Positions 17,669 through 27,260 of a stretch of 64,000 nucleotides of DNA are shown one piece after another. The notes below the pieces were generated by a model. That model saw only the letters and a program-made list of their open reading frames with translations. It was not told the origin of the DNA and did not search any database. Origin of the DNA: Empedobacter tilapiae (GTDB taxonomy: Bacteria > Bacteroidota > Bacteroidia > Flavobacteriales > Weeksellaceae); assembly GCF_004785645.1 (NCBI RefSeq), contig NZ_SRPE01000003.1, forward strand, positions 248,001-312,000, written 5' to 3'. How positions within the stretch are numbered: position 1 is the stretch's first letter; each line of letters starts with the position of its first letter. The translations under genes were made by a program, and so were the position numbers.

Positions 17669-18365
17669 GATAAAATTATAGGTTTATTATCGTAAGCAAT
17701 AAGTGGAGCAATTGGTTTGAATGGTGGTATAAAATCTCTATTATATATTGTTGATAGAGTATATATGACAGCTGCTGATGCTAATGCTATTAATTTGGAT
17801 GCTATTGAAGAAGTAAAAGTATTGAAAGATGTTTCTAAATTAGCATTTTTGAATCTCATGGAGCTAATGGTGTTATGGTCATGAAAACAAAATCCGCGAA
17901 AAGATAAGAGAAAACAGTTCCTTATTTATCTCGAATTGGAATTAATCAAATAGTTGATTCACTAGACATCAACTTAATGAATGCAGAGTAATTATTAAAC
18001 TATCATAATGGATTAACTTTTATTAATGACTTAGGGTTAAGGCAACTCATAAGCAAAAAAATGCTCATTTTTCTAAAAATAATCACAAATGGTCAGGTGA
18101 TTTGTATAAAAATAGTATCTCATTCTATTTCGATTAGTAAAAATGATGGTGAATCATCTAAATAAGTTTTCTGTAAATTATGATAAAAATGAAAATTCTG
18201 CTAAATACTTCGCAAATGCTAATGGGAGTTGTCTATTTATAGCAAACGTCGAAAAGCTGAAGATTACAAATATCCATTGCTACCTCCTTGCCAGTTTTAA
18301 ACTTAAATAAGAATATGGCTCAGAATCCTGGATATTAATTTGGAAGAAAAATAATTGTTAAGTAA
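17669..18365 (+). pseudogene. Degraded TonB-dependent receptor (plug region and C-terminal scraps)
   Basis: No intact gene lies here, but the + strand reads as a decayed TonB-receptor plug. One frame gives GLNGGIKSLLYIVDRVYMTA and then NAINLDAIEEVKVLKDVS near 17711-17840, the SusC-type pattern (PLYIVDGV, then IESIEVLKDAS). A frameshift near 17845 moves the reading into ESHGANGVMVMKTKSAKR, matching the next conserved block (GANGVIIVTTKSG). In that frame come a stop at about 17904, then KTVPYLSRIGINQIVDSLDI, then another stop at about 17988, and further broken stretches ending GRKIIVK with a stop at 18363-18365. A perfect terminator follows at once, which confirms that a real gene once ended here. 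It probably was a SusC-like gene or a short plug-only protein; the barrel is missing. Confidence 0.75.
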
Positions 18366-18401
18366 ATATAATGGCTATCTAAAAAGATAGCCATTATATT
18401 T
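18364..18401 (+). terminator. Terminator left behind by the decayed receptor gene
   Basis: A perfect 17-bp inverted repeat (18364-18380 with 18385-18401) with an AAAA loop, centred on ATGGCTATCT/AGATAGCCAT and ending in ATTATATTT. It is intact although the gene before it is not. Confidence 0.8.
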
Positions 18402-18445
18402 ATGGTTGAAACTCATGAAAGTTTAGTGTTTTTTAACATTTTTAG

Positions 18446-18512
18446 TTAAACTCAATAAATCTAAAAGGGTTAAAAATGCTATGTTGTGATATACTATACA
18501 TATTGAGTTTAA
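18446..18512. repeat. Inverted repeat upstream of susC
   Basis: TTAAACTCAAT at 18446-18456 and its perfect complement ATTGAGTTTAA at 18502-18512 are separated by 45 nt, inside the 266-bp gap between the pseudogene terminator and the SusC gene. The rest of that gap is AT-rich and without an ORF, and no good TAnnTTTG promoter element was found. The repeat could be an operator or a leader structure. Confidence 0.4.
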
Positions 18513-18667
18513 TCGTTTATTTAGGGTGGTTGATATGTCTATTGTTATTAATAATAATATTTAATAGGCTTTTATTGAATACTTGATAAAATAAAAAAAT
18601 ACTTAAGTTTTTGGAAATCTTAAAAAAAAGTTAGAGTTTTGTCTAAAATGTTATAAAATATAAAACT

Positions 18668-21600
18668 ATGAGGAGAAGATTAACATCTTTGGGCTTACTG
18701 GCTTTCCTAGGTTTAGGAACAATGGCTTTTGCTCAAGTTACGGGTGTAGTTAACGATGGTAACAATTTTCCAGAGTCTGACGTAGAGGTTACCGTAAAAG
18801 GTACAGATAAAGTTGCGTATACTGATGAAAACGGAAATTTTAACATTGATGCTAAAATAGGTGATACATTAGTAATTAATGGAAAAGAATTTAAAGTAAC
18901 TTCTAATAATTTAGGAGCTTTAAAATATACAGTTGATGAAAAAGTTGATTTAGGTGAAGTAATTGTTGTAGGTTTCGGACAGACTAAAAGTGTTCAAGAG
19001 GTAACGGGAGCAACAAGTACAATGAGTTCTAAATCAATTCAAGATGTTCCTGTGGCTTCAGTAGATAAAATGTTACAAGGGCGAGTATCTGGAGTACAGG
19101 CAGGTAGTGCTTCTGGTCAGCCAGGAGGTATGGCAAGTGTTCGCGTTCGAGGTATTTCTTCTATTAATGGGGTACAGTCTCCAATTTGGATTGTAGATGG
19201 TGTGCGTATAGCTAGTGGAGATTTAACAAGAAACAATACAACAGGTAATATTTTAGCTAATATGAATCCTGATGATATTGAATCAGTAACAGTTTTAAAG
19301 GATGCGGTGTCAACTGCTGTTTATGGTGCTGATGCTGGTGCTGGTGTAATTATCATTACTACAAAATCTGGAAGAAAAGGTGATGCAAAATTTAATTTCT
19401 CTTCTTCTATAGGATGGAATGATAGAGCTGTTAAAATGAATCGTCCATTTACAGGTGATGAGTATAAAACATATTTAAGAGATCAGGTTAATAATTACTT
19501 AGAAACTAGCTATACAAACGAAGATATTGCTAATGGAAAAGTGAATGCTACATTTGCTAGTATCTTTAAATCACCTTATTCAACAAACTGGCAAGATGAG
19601 ACGATGAAAAAGGGAATACAACAAAATGTTGATTTCAATGTTTCTGGAGCAAACGAGAGATTGTCATATTATGCATCTGCCAATTATTTTAACCAAGAAA
19701 GTGTTATTAAAAACTCTAGCTTCAAACGTTTAGCTTTTACAAATAAACTTTCTTATCAAGCAACAGACAAATTAAAATTATCTACTGATATTCAAATGTC
19801 TTATGGTAATATTAGAACTTTACCAAATGCAGGAGGTTTTGCTAATCCTATTTTAGCGGGATATTTCAATAGACCAACTGATCCTGTTAGAAATGAAGAT
19901 GGTTCTTATTATTGGACTTCTAATGGAAGAATGTCTAATGGACAGTTTAATCCTGCTGCTTTGTTAGATATGAACTATAGTAAAGCACAAACAGCTCGTG
20001 TATTTGCGAACTTTAAAGCAGAATATGATATTTGGAAAAATATTAAATATACATTAGTTTTTGCACCTGAATTTGTTAATGTTGAGGAAGATAAGTATTA
20101 TAACCCTAAACATGGAGATGGATTAAACTTAGGAGGTTATCAATCATCAGGAACAAATAGATTTTTTAATTTTAATGTTCAAAATATTGTAAGTTGGAAT
20201 CAAAAATTTGATTTACATAATGTAGGGGTGTCTTTGATACAAGAAGCATATAAATCAGATCAAAGATATTTGTCATCAACAGGAATTACTGTAGGTAGCC
20301 CTGTTTTAGAGACATTGACAAACTTTGTTGTTCCTTACGGATATGAAGGAGGTAAGGTAATTTCTTCTCGTTGGGGATATGCTGCAACAGCACACTATGA
20401 TTATGATAGATTAGTATTAGTTGACGCGTCTTATCGTCGAGATATCCTTTCTCAATTCATGCCAGGTCAAAAAGAAGGAGACTTCTGGTCTGTAGGTCTT
20501 GGATTTGATGTTGCCCGTTTAGGGGGATTAAGAGGAAATGGAACTATTTCAATGATGAAATTGAGAGCTTCTTATGGTAAATTAGGTAATCAAGTAAGTG
20601 CTAATCCTTATGCCACATATGCTTATTCAACAAATTATAATGATTACGCAGCAGCAACTTTCAATAGAGTATATAACCCTAATTTATCTTGGGAAACAGT
20701 TAATCCTTTAAATGTAGGAATTGATTTTGGTTTCTTAAATGATCGTATTAGATTTTCAGCAGAGTATTTCAATAAGAAAACAAAAGACTTGATTTATGAT
20801 TTACCATTATCGGCTTCTCAAGGACTATATAATGTGACAAATGGAAATGCAGTTTATACTGATAATATTGGTGAATTAGTAAATAAAGGTTTTGAATTTA
20901 CTGTAAATGCAGACATCTTAAAAGGAGATCGTAATCAATTCAATTGGAATGTAGGATTTAATCTATCAACTTTAGATAATGAAATTACGAAATTATATGG
21001 AGGAGAAGTTAAAGGAGGTACTACAATCTTAAAAGAAGGAGAAGGAGTAAGAACATTTTATTTAAGAAAATGGGCTGGTGTAGATCCAACAAATGGAGAT
21101 CCATTATGGTATATTAATGGTAAAGATGGTGCTACAACTAATAATTATGCTACAGCACAACAAGCTGTTCAAGGATCATTTATTAGTGATGTATATGGAG
21201 GTATGAATACATCATTAGCTTATGCTGGGTTCTCATTAGATCTTCAATTTACTTTCGGATTTGGAGGGAAAATCTATGATAACTGGGCTGCATATAACTA
21301 CAGTGATGGACAATACTCAATCAACTATCCTGGATATGGAGATGTAATGGGGGATTACTGGACGCCAGAAAATACCAATGCATCGAATCCAAAACCAGTT
21401 TATAATGGAAATAAAAGATCGAATAGTGCTTCTACACGTTTCTTATATGACTCAGATTACATTCGTTTGAGTAACGCAAGATTAGCATATACATTCGATA
21501 GTAAAATGTTAAAAGGAAGTGGATTAAATTCAGTTCAAATGTATGTAATGGCAAATAATGCTTGGACACATAGATTTGACAAAGATTTAAAATTTGATCC

Positions 21601-21682
21601 TGAAACAAATGTAGCAGGATACACAGACTTTAATTTACCAGTATTAAAGGCATTCTTATTAGGAGTAAATGTTAGTTTCTAA
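18668..21682 (+). CDS. SusC/RagA-family TonB-linked outer-membrane protein
   Basis: 1004 residues with a signal peptide ending AFAQ near 20-23. Residues from about 24 to 90 form the carboxypeptidase-regulatory-like domain. The segment LGEVIVVGFGQTKS is the SusC N-terminal signature. The plug follows with GRVSGVQ, SVRVRGISSINGVQSPIWIVDGV and IESVTVLKDAVSTAVYG, then a barrel ending LLGVNVSF. SusC proteins are TonB-powered importers of oligosaccharides or peptides, and SusD lipoproteins form a lid on them. It overlaps the first possible SusD start; the true SusD start lies 10 bp after its stop codon. There is no glycoside hydrolase or peptidase in the unit, so the ligand cannot be named. Confidence 0.93.
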   Translation: MRRRLTSLGLLAFLGLGTMAFAQVTGVVNDGNNFPESDVEVTVKGTDKVAYTDENGNFNIDAKIGDTLVINGKEFKVTSNNLGALKYTVDEKVDLGEVIVVGFGQTKSVQEVTGATSTMSSKSIQDVPVASVDKMLQGRVSGVQAGSASGQPGGMASVRVRGISSINGVQSPIWIVDGVRIASGDLTRNNTTGNILANMNPDDIESVTVLKDAVSTAVYGADAGAGVIIITTKSGRKGDAKFNFSSSIGWNDRAVKMNRPFTGDEYKTYLRDQVNNYLETSYTNEDIANGKVNATFASIFKSPYSTNWQDETMKKGIQQNVDFNVSGANERLSYYASANYFNQESVIKNSSFKRLAFTNKLSYQATDKLKLSTDIQMSYGNIRTLPNAGGFANPILAGYFNRPTDPVRNEDGSYYWTSNGRMSNGQFNPAALLDMNYSKAQTARVFANFKAEYDIWKNIKYTLVFAPEFVNVEEDKYYNPKHGDGLNLGGYQSSGTNRFFNFNVQNIVSWNQKFDLHNVGVSLIQEAYKSDQRYLSSTGITVGSPVLETLTNFVVPYGYEGGKVISSRWGYAATAHYDYDRLVLVDASYRRDILSQFMPGQKEGDFWSVGLGFDVARLGGLRGNGTISMMKLRASYGKLGNQVSANPYATYAYSTNYNDYAAATFNRVYNPNLSWETVNPLNVGIDFGFLNDRIRFSAEYFNKKTKDLIYDLPLSASQGLYNVTNGNAVYTDNIGELVNKGFEFTVNADILKGDRNQFNWNVGFNLSTLDNEITKLYGGEVKGGTTILKEGEGVRTFYLRKWAGVDPTNGDPLWYINGKDGATTNNYATAQQAVQGSFISDVYGGMNTSLAYAGFSLDLQFTFGFGGKIYDNWAAYNYSDGQYSINYPGYGDVMGDYWTPENTNASNPKPVYNGNKRSNSASTRFLYDSDYIRLSNARLAYTFDSKMLKGSGLNSVQMYVMANNAWTHRFDKDLKFDPETNVAGYTDFNLPVLKAFLLGVNVSF

Positions 21683-21692
21683 AAAAATTAAA

Positions 21693-23126
21693 ATGAAAAA
21701 AAGATTATTTACCATAGCAATACTTACGGCAAGTGTTTTATCATTGAATATGTCATGTAGTGATGATTTCGTTGAAAGAGAATTTCACCAAGAAGTAGAG
21801 CAAAAACCATTAACATCGTTTAATGAACTTCAATCATTTGTGCGTGGAGCATATGTACAAATGAGGTCAGCAAAATATTATGGATGTGATTTCTTAGCTT
21901 ATGGAGAAATTCGTTCAGATGAAATGAGTAGTAATAAGTTATCAGGATATTATACAACAGTACAAGATTATACAATGTTGTCAACAGATGCTTATGCGAA
22001 AGATACTTGGGGTGTAATTTATAAAATGATTGCAACGACGAATATTGCAATTAATACAGATGTAGCTAAATTCCAAGGAAGTGAAACTGAACATAATCAG
22101 TCGTATTTCATTCAAGGTCAAGCTCATGCATTAAGAGCGTTAGGATTTTTTGATATTTTAAGATTATATGGTCAAAAATATACAAATGCACCAGATCAAT
22201 TAGGAGCTGTTCTTCCTTTACAATATGACCCGAAAGCAAAGATGCCTCGTGCAACAATTGCTGAAACGGAAGCTCAAATTGAAAAAGATTTTGATAAAGC
22301 GATCGAAATTATGACAAAATATGCTTCTGTTAAGAGTATAACTTTAAAAGGTAAAACAGATTTAAATATTGAGGCAGTTAAAGCTTTAATGTCTCGTTAT
22401 TATTTATACAAAGGAGATTATGCTAAAGTAAGAAAATTAGTTGATGAAATTGTAGCAGAAAAAACATATTCTATTGCTCCTCAAGGTTTATTGGTTGATA
22501 CATTTCAATACACAATGAACGGTGCTGCTCTTAATTCAATTTTTGAATTAGCAGTAGGTACAACAGGTTCATTAGGTACAACTTCTTATCGCCATAAATT
22601 GAATCCTGGAGGTTATGGAAATCTAGCTGTAAAAGAAACTTCTTATACTTCTTATGCTGCAAATGATGTTCGTAAAGCTTTGGTGACACTTAATAATGGT
22701 CAATACTTTGTAACAGGAAAATATACAAATAATGTTGGAGCAGATAACATTAAGATGATTCGTTATGAAGAGGTTATCTTAGATGGTGTTGAAGCTGAAT
22801 TAAATGGTGGTAATCCTGCTAAAGCATTAGAATATTATAAATTACTTTTAGCCCAAAGATTGAAGCCAATTACTAATAGTGATGGAACAGTTAATACTGT
22901 TGAAGATCAATTAAAATTGATTACTTCAGTTTCAGTTGGAGATCTTAAGAAAGAAAGATCAAAAGAATTATTAGGAGAAGGTTTAAGACAATGGGATTTA
23001 CTACGTTGGGGTGATACATCTTATGCAAATGGTAAAGACAAAAATCTATTAGCTTTCCCAATTCCTAGAATTGAGACAGATTTAGGAGGAAGTTTGATTA
23101 AATCAAACCCTGGATATGATAACTAA
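21693..23126 (+). CDS. SusD/RagB-family nutrient-binding outer-membrane lipoprotein
   Basis: The start is placed at the ATG at 21693 rather than the in-frame ATG at 21669, because MKKRLFTIAILTASVLSLNMSC is then a clean lipoprotein signal peptide with a Cys at residue 22. The protein is about 477 residues. It shows the SusD helical (TPR-like) architecture: FNELQSFVRGAYVQMR at the start, a central AHALRALGFFDILRLYG helix typical of the family, and the C-terminal ERSKELLGEGLRQWDLLRWGD hallmark. The last stretch LLAFPIPRIE is also typical. It forms the lid of the SusC transporter encoded just upstream and binds the imported ligand at the cell surface. Confidence 0.93.
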   Translation: MKKRLFTIAILTASVLSLNMSCSDDFVEREFHQEVEQKPLTSFNELQSFVRGAYVQMRSAKYYGCDFLAYGEIRSDEMSSNKLSGYYTTVQDYTMLSTDAYAKDTWGVIYKMIATTNIAINTDVAKFQGSETEHNQSYFIQGQAHALRALGFFDILRLYGQKYTNAPDQLGAVLPLQYDPKAKMPRATIAETEAQIEKDFDKAIEIMTKYASVKSITLKGKTDLNIEAVKALMSRYYLYKGDYAKVRKLVDEIVAEKTYSIAPQGLLVDTFQYTMNGAALNSIFELAVGTTGSLGTTSYRHKLNPGGYGNLAVKETSYTSYAANDVRKALVTLNNGQYFVTGKYTNNVGADNIKMIRYEEVILDGVEAELNGGNPAKALEYYKLLLAQRLKPITNSDGTVNTVEDQLKLITSVSVGDLKKERSKELLGEGLRQWDLLRWGDTSYANGKDKNLLAFPIPRIETDLGGSLIKSNPGYDN

Positions 23127-23147
23127 TTAAAGGTTATTCTATAAAAC

Positions 23148-23177
23148 AAAAACCTCGAAGCTTGCTTCGAGGTTTTT
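23148..23177. terminator. Bidirectional terminator of susD and yheT
   Basis: AAAAACCTCGAAG at 23148-23160 pairs perfectly with CTTCGAGGTTTTT at 23165-23177 around a CTTG loop. It lies between the convergent SusD and YheT genes, with U-runs in both directions. Confidence 0.9.
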
Positions 23178-23195
23178 TTTATGTTAATTTTTTAA

Positions 23196-24155
23196 TTAAT
23201 ATTTTTTTATAAACTCCCAAGCTCTTACTTCTGCCCAAGAATGTATATTATTCTTTAAAGGAAATCCACAATGACCACCAAATTTCGGTATTTCAAATGA
23301 ACAGAATTTATGTTCCTTGAAACGTTCTATAGGATAGCAATCATTACCTAAAAAAGGATCATTTGCAGCATTGACAATCAGACATGGTGTTTTAATGTTA
23401 TCCAAAACCGTCAATGGAGAAGCTTTATAATAATAATCTTCTTTGGAAGAATAACCATGCAAAGCAGCTGTAAAATATTCGTCGACTTCATCAAAAGTCT
23501 TTATTTTATCAATCATTTCTTCATTCAATCTTCCAGGAAATTGTTTTGCTTTTACTTTAAATTTAGGAATAAGTGTTCGTTTAAAATTCTTAAAATAAAT
23601 TGTATTCGGAAATATCTTTAATGTATCAGCACAAGATTTCAGAGAAATAGGTGCAGAAAATACAACACCACATTTTATACGATTGTTAATTTCATAATTA
23701 CCAAGATAATTTAAAACTAAAGCGCCTCCCATAGAATAGCCAATTAAGTAAATTTGGTTATAATTTTCCTGAATAGCTTTTTCTACAACTCTGTGTACAT
23801 CGTCAATAGAACCATGATGATATAAACGGCAAGTCGTATTCATTTCTCCACCACAAGTTCTATGATTCCAAGCTAAAATATTAAACCCTTTTTCAAAAAA
23901 ATAATCCGAACACGAATTAAGATAAGTTCGTTTCGAATCACCTTCTAAACCATGAAAGAGAATAATTAATTTATCTTTATTATTTTGTATTCGCCAATCT
24001 AAATTCAAGAAATCACTATCATCGGTTTCTATTTTTTCTCTTGTGTAATTTGGAATAGGATATTTCTTAAATTTCGCTGGAATAATAGTAGAAAGATGTG
24101 CGTTTCGATTAATGAAATTAGGTTTCGGATAGTTAGAATTTTCTATGTAAGGCAT
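23196..24155 (-). CDS. YheT-family alpha/beta hydrolase
   Basis: 319 residues. LIILFHGLEGDSKRTY gives the oxyanion region and GYSMGG (139-144) the nucleophile elbow, with Ser141 catalytic. NAANDPFLG carries the acid and FGGHCGFP the histidine, completing the triad. The family (COG0429) comprises cytoplasmic esterases of unknown substrate. It lies 2 bp after the DUF721 gene in a recF-dciA-yheT unit and appears to be a passenger there. Confidence 0.85.
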   Translation of the reverse strand: MPYIENSNYPKPNFINRNAHLSTIIPAKFKKYPIPNYTREKIETDDSDFLNLDWRIQNNKDKLIILFHGLEGDSKRTYLNSCSDYFFEKGFNILAWNHRTCGGEMNTTCRLYHHGSIDDVHRVVEKAIQENYNQIYLIGYSMGGALVLNYLGNYEINNRIKCGVVFSAPISLKSCADTLKIFPNTIYFKNFKRTLIPKFKVKAKQFPGRLNEEMIDKIKTFDEVDEYFTAALHGYSSKEDYYYKASPLTVLDNIKTPCLIVNAANDPFLGNDCYPIERFKEHKFCSFEIPKFGGHCGFPLKNNIHSWAEVRAWEFIKKY

Positions 24156-24157
24156 TT

Positions 24158-24460
24158 TTAATAAATTTTGACATCAATTAAAAACTCTTTTCTTATTTCT
24201 TCGTTGATATTTGCAAGAATTTTCGATTTTCCCATCAATAATTCTTGTCGCATTGCAGGAGAATTAATTTTAACATACAAAACACGCTGTCTCACTTCAA
24301 CACGGTCTGTATATTTCTCGAAAAACTTTCCCATCACTGTTTGCCAAGCCTCTTCTGCTTTTACTTCCCAAATCAATTCTTCTTTTCCACTTTGTTTAAT
24401 GAAATGCTCCAAAGCTTGTCCAAGCGTTTGCTGATTACTTCTTTTTTCGTACTTTTTCAT
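24158..24460 (-). CDS. DUF721 (DciA-like) protein
   Basis: 100 residues. The N-terminus is basic (MKKYEKRSNQQTLGQALEHF). The core motif W-x-x-VMGKFFEKYTDRVEVR, followed by a VLYVKINSPAMRQELLMGKS strand-helix, matches DUF721. DciA proteins of this family load or activate the replicative helicase DnaB in bacteria lacking DnaC. The start codon overlaps the recF stop by 4 bp (ATGA), so translation is coupled. The role in this organism is inferred from the family and from its position after recF. Confidence 0.8.
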   Translation of the reverse strand: MKKYEKRSNQQTLGQALEHFIKQSGKEELIWEVKAEEAWQTVMGKFFEKYTDRVEVRQRVLYVKINSPAMRQELLMGKSKILANINEEIRKEFLIDVKIY

Positions 24461-25536
24461 AAACGGAAAACTTTACTTTCAGAATTTATTTGTTTGATGA
24501 TTTGCTCTGTTCTTTCTGGATGAGTATCGGTGATAAAAATTTGACCAAATCGTTCTTCGTTTACTAATTTAATCAATTGTGTCACACGATGTTCGTCCAA
24601 TTTATCAAAAATATCGTCCAATAATAATAAAGGAGTTATGTTTAATGAATTTTTAATAACTTCTAATTGTGCTAATTTCAATGCGATTAAATATGATTTT
24701 TGTTGACCTTGAGAACCAAATTTTTTGATTGGATAATTGGTAATCGTAAACAATAAATCATCTTTATGAATTCCAGCAGTCGAATATTGAGCTGAACGAT
24801 CTTTGTATAAAGCATCTTTTAGAACCTTTTCAAAAGGTGTATCATTAAGTTGTGAAATATATTCGATATTTACTTTTTCTCGTCCTTCGGAAATTTCGTT
24901 GTAATATTTTAAGAAAGCATCCAAAAATGTTTGAATAAATTCTTTTCTTACTTCATGTATTTTTTTTCCTAAATGAATTAATTCTTCATCGTATATTTCA
25001 AGAGATGAATTGTCAAACGTATTATTTGCAACAAAATATTTTAAAAGTGCATTTCGTTGAGTTAAAACTTTGTTGTAACGCATCAAATCTGCCAAATATT
25101 GCTTGTTTGATTGTGAAATAATATTGTCCAAAAATTTACGTCGAACTTCACTTCCTTCTTTGATTAAATCGCTATCATAAGGCGAAATCATCACCAAAGG
25201 ATATTGACCAATATGATCTGAAATACGGTCATACGATTTCGAATTTCGTTTCAATTGTTTGGGTTGACCAGAACGAACCAAGCAAAAAATAACATCGTCT
25301 GCTTCATTTCGATCAAAAGTACCTTCTAAGGTAAAAAAATCACAATCGAACTGAATATTCATCGCATCCGAATGATTTAAATACGATTTACTTAAAGCTA
25401 AATAATGAATAGCATCTAACACATTGGTTTTTCCCTTACCATTTTGTCCTACAAATGCATTTATTTTTGATGAAAATTCGAAATTATTTTCATCAAAATT
25501 TTTGAATTGTCGCGCTTTAAGTTCTTTTAAATACAT
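24457..25536 (-). CDS. recF: DNA replication and repair protein RecF
   Basis: 359 residues, the typical length. This SMC-like ATPase loads RecA at single-strand gaps with RecO and RecR. The Walker A motif is GQNGKGKT at 30-37. GSQGQQKSYLIALKLAQ is the ABC-type signature region, and LLLLDDIFDKLDEHR is Walker B with the D-loop. It is first in a unit with dciA and yheT. The gene is not next to dnaA, dnaN or gyrB here, as is usual in Bacteroidota. Confidence 0.95.
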   Translation of the reverse strand: MYLKELKARQFKNFDENNFEFSSKINAFVGQNGKGKTNVLDAIHYLALSKSYLNHSDAMNIQFDCDFFTLEGTFDRNEADDVIFCLVRSGQPKQLKRNSKSYDRISDHIGQYPLVMISPYDSDLIKEGSEVRRKFLDNIISQSNKQYLADLMRYNKVLTQRNALLKYFVANNTFDNSSLEIYDEELIHLGKKIHEVRKEFIQTFLDAFLKYYNEISEGREKVNIEYISQLNDTPFEKVLKDALYKDRSAQYSTAGIHKDDLLFTITNYPIKKFGSQGQQKSYLIALKLAQLEVIKNSLNITPLLLLDDIFDKLDEHRVTQLIKLVNEERFGQIFITDTHPERTEQIIKQINSESKVFRL

Positions 25537-25541
25537 GAAAG

Positions 25542-25573
25542 CAAAATTACGATATTAATTAGGATTAATACAA
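25542..25573 (-). promoter_or_regulatory. Candidate recF promoter
   Basis: On the minus strand TAATTTTG (25542-25549) matches TAnnTTTG, and TTG lies 21 bp upstream (complement of 25571-25573). The transcript would start almost at the ATG, so the leader is very short. Confidence 0.4.
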
Positions 25574-25583
25574 TCTTTAAGTG

Positions 25584-25758
25584 TTGAGTATTGAGTTACG
25601 CGAACTTCAAACTTAGAGCTTTGAATTTCATATTTCGTTAATCGTAAACCATTAACCTCGTGAGATTACGCAGAGTTGTTTTATCCTTTCCCGAGTTTCA
25701 AACTTTGAGCTTCGCACTTCATTAACCGATTAGCATAAAGCTTATAACTTAAAACCAT
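25584..25758. repeat. Degenerate heptad (7-nt periodic) repeat between recF and hisS
   Basis: Read in steps of seven from 25584, the sequence gives TTGAGTA, TTGAGTT, ACGCGAA, CTTCAAA, CTTAGAG, CTTTGAA, TTTCATA, TTTCGTT and so on for about 25 units. A second group of similar units lies at 25696-25723 (TTTCAAA, CTTTGAG, CTTCGCA, CTTCATT). The same phase is kept throughout. It fills most of the 292-bp gap between recF and hisS; no ORF is seen. Similar heptad blocks flank hisA at 60 to 61 kb. Confidence 0.6.
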
Positions 25759-25828
25759 GATTTCTAAACAAAATGTCGAGTTAAAATTAAAATGATGTAT
25801 TTTTGTATTTTAAAAGAATATTTAGAAA

Positions 25829-27202
25829 ATGGCAATTCAAAAACCATCGATTCCAAAAGGAACAAGAGATTTTTCTCCTTTAGAAGTGAATCGTCGTCAA
25901 TATATTATCAATACGATTAAAAAACAATTCGTGTTATTCGGATTTTCTCCAATCGAAACTCCATCATTTGAAAACTTATCTACATTAACGGGTAAATATG
26001 GAGAAGAAGGAGATCGTTTAATTTTCAAGATTTTGAATTCTGGAGATTATTTAGCAAAAGTTGATGAGCAATTGTTAACAGATAAAAATAGTCAAAAAGT
26101 AATTTCGCAAATTTCTGAAAAAGCATTGCGTTACGATTTAACTGTGCCTTTCGCACGTTATGTTGTACAACATCAAAATGAGATTACGTTTCCATTCAAA
26201 CGTTTCCAAATTCAACCGGTTTGGCGTGCAGATCGTCCTCAAAAAGGACGTTTTCGTGAATTTTTTCAATGTGATGCTGATGTTGTAGGTTCGGATTCGT
26301 TGTTGCAAGAAGTTGATTTTGTACAATTATATGATTCAGTTTTTACAGAATTAAAAACGCCAGTTGAGATTCATATCAACAACCGTAAAATTTTATCAGG
26401 TTTAGCTGAAGTTGCAGATATTTCGGCTCAATTGATTGATTTTACTGTAGCTTTAGATAAGTTGGATAAAATTGGTGAAGAAGCTGTAAAAGAAGAAATG
26501 CGTGGAAAAGGAATTTCTAATTCTGCGATTGAAATTTTATCACCATTATTCTCAATGAATGGAGATTATAAAACTCAATTTGCTCAATTAAAAGAAATTT
26601 TAAAATCTTCAGAAACTGGATTAAAAGGAATTGAAGAATTAGAATTTGTTTTCGAGAATACAACAAATATTGGTTTACAATCTGCTGAATTGGTCTTGAA
26701 TTTAACTTTAGCGAGAGGTTTAGATTATTATACAGGAGCTATTTTCGAAGTAAAAGCAAAAATCGGAGAATTCTCTTCATCTATCGGTGGAGGAGGTCGC
26801 TACGATGACTTGACAGGGATTTTTGGATTGAAAGATATTTCTGGAGTTGGAATCTCTTTCGGATTAGATCGTACGTATTTAGTCTTAGAAGAAAATAATT
26901 TATTTCCTGCTTTAGAAGATTCGACAAATATTCAAGCGTTGTTCATTAATTTCGGAACGAAAGAAGCTGCTGAGGCAATGAAATTGGTGAAACAATTGCG
27001 CCAAAGCGGAATCAATACAGAGGTTTATCCTGATGATGCAAAAATGAAAAAGCAAATGGGATATGCTGATAAAAAAGGAATTAAGAAAGTAATTCTTTTG
27101 GGTGAGAAAGAAATTGCAGAGCAAAAAGCGACAGTAAAAGATATGATTTCAGGAGAACAAACTGAAGTTGCTTTTGCTGATTTAGCTAATGCATTGTCTT
27201 AA
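25829..27202 (+). CDS. hisS: Histidyl-tRNA synthetase
   Basis: 457 residues. This class II synthetase charges tRNA-His. [13 protein letters not shown] is the typical start, [20 protein letters not shown] is motif 2, and [15 protein letters not shown] is motif 3. [13 protein letters not shown] is the HisRS-specific histidine-binding block, and GGGGRYDDL follows. The C-terminal 90 residues form the anticodon-binding domain ([20 protein letters not shown]). TATTTTTG at 25798-25805 is a possible -7 element. Confidence 0.97.
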   Translation: MAIQKPSIPKGTRDFSPLEVNRRQYIINTIKKQFVLFGFSPIETPSFENLSTLTGKYGEEGDRLIFKILNSGDYLAKVDEQLLTDKNSQKVISQISEKALRYDLTVPFARYVVQHQNEITFPFKRFQIQPVWRADRPQKGRFREFFQCDADVVGSDSLLQEVDFVQLYDSVFTELKTPVEIHINNRKILSGLAEVADISAQLIDFTVALDKLDKIGEEAVKEEMRGKGISNSAIEILSPLFSMNGDYKTQFAQLKEILKSSETGLKGIEELEFVFENTTNIGLQSAELVLNLTLARGLDYYTGAIFEVKAKIGEFSSSIGGGGRYDDLTGIFGLKDISGVGISFGLDRTYLVLEENNLFPALEDSTNIQALFINFGTKEAAEAMKLVKQLRQSGINTEVYPDDAKMKKQMGYADKKGIKKVILLGEKEIAEQKATVKDMISGEQTEVAFADLANALS

Positions 27203-27260
27203 TATTACTTAATTCAAATCTATTCAATATATTTGCAAACTATTTAATTAAGAATATAAA

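Noticed and set aside
17578-17859. Minus-strand ORF of 93 codons in the gap after the DUF5689 gene
   Set aside because: It is the complement of the decayed TonB plug, which reads convincingly on the + strand; the minus-strand protein has no features.
25584-25758. CRISPR-like array between recF and hisS
   Set aside because: The periodicity is seven bases with degenerate units; there are no equal repeats of 25-40 bp, no spacers and no cas genes.
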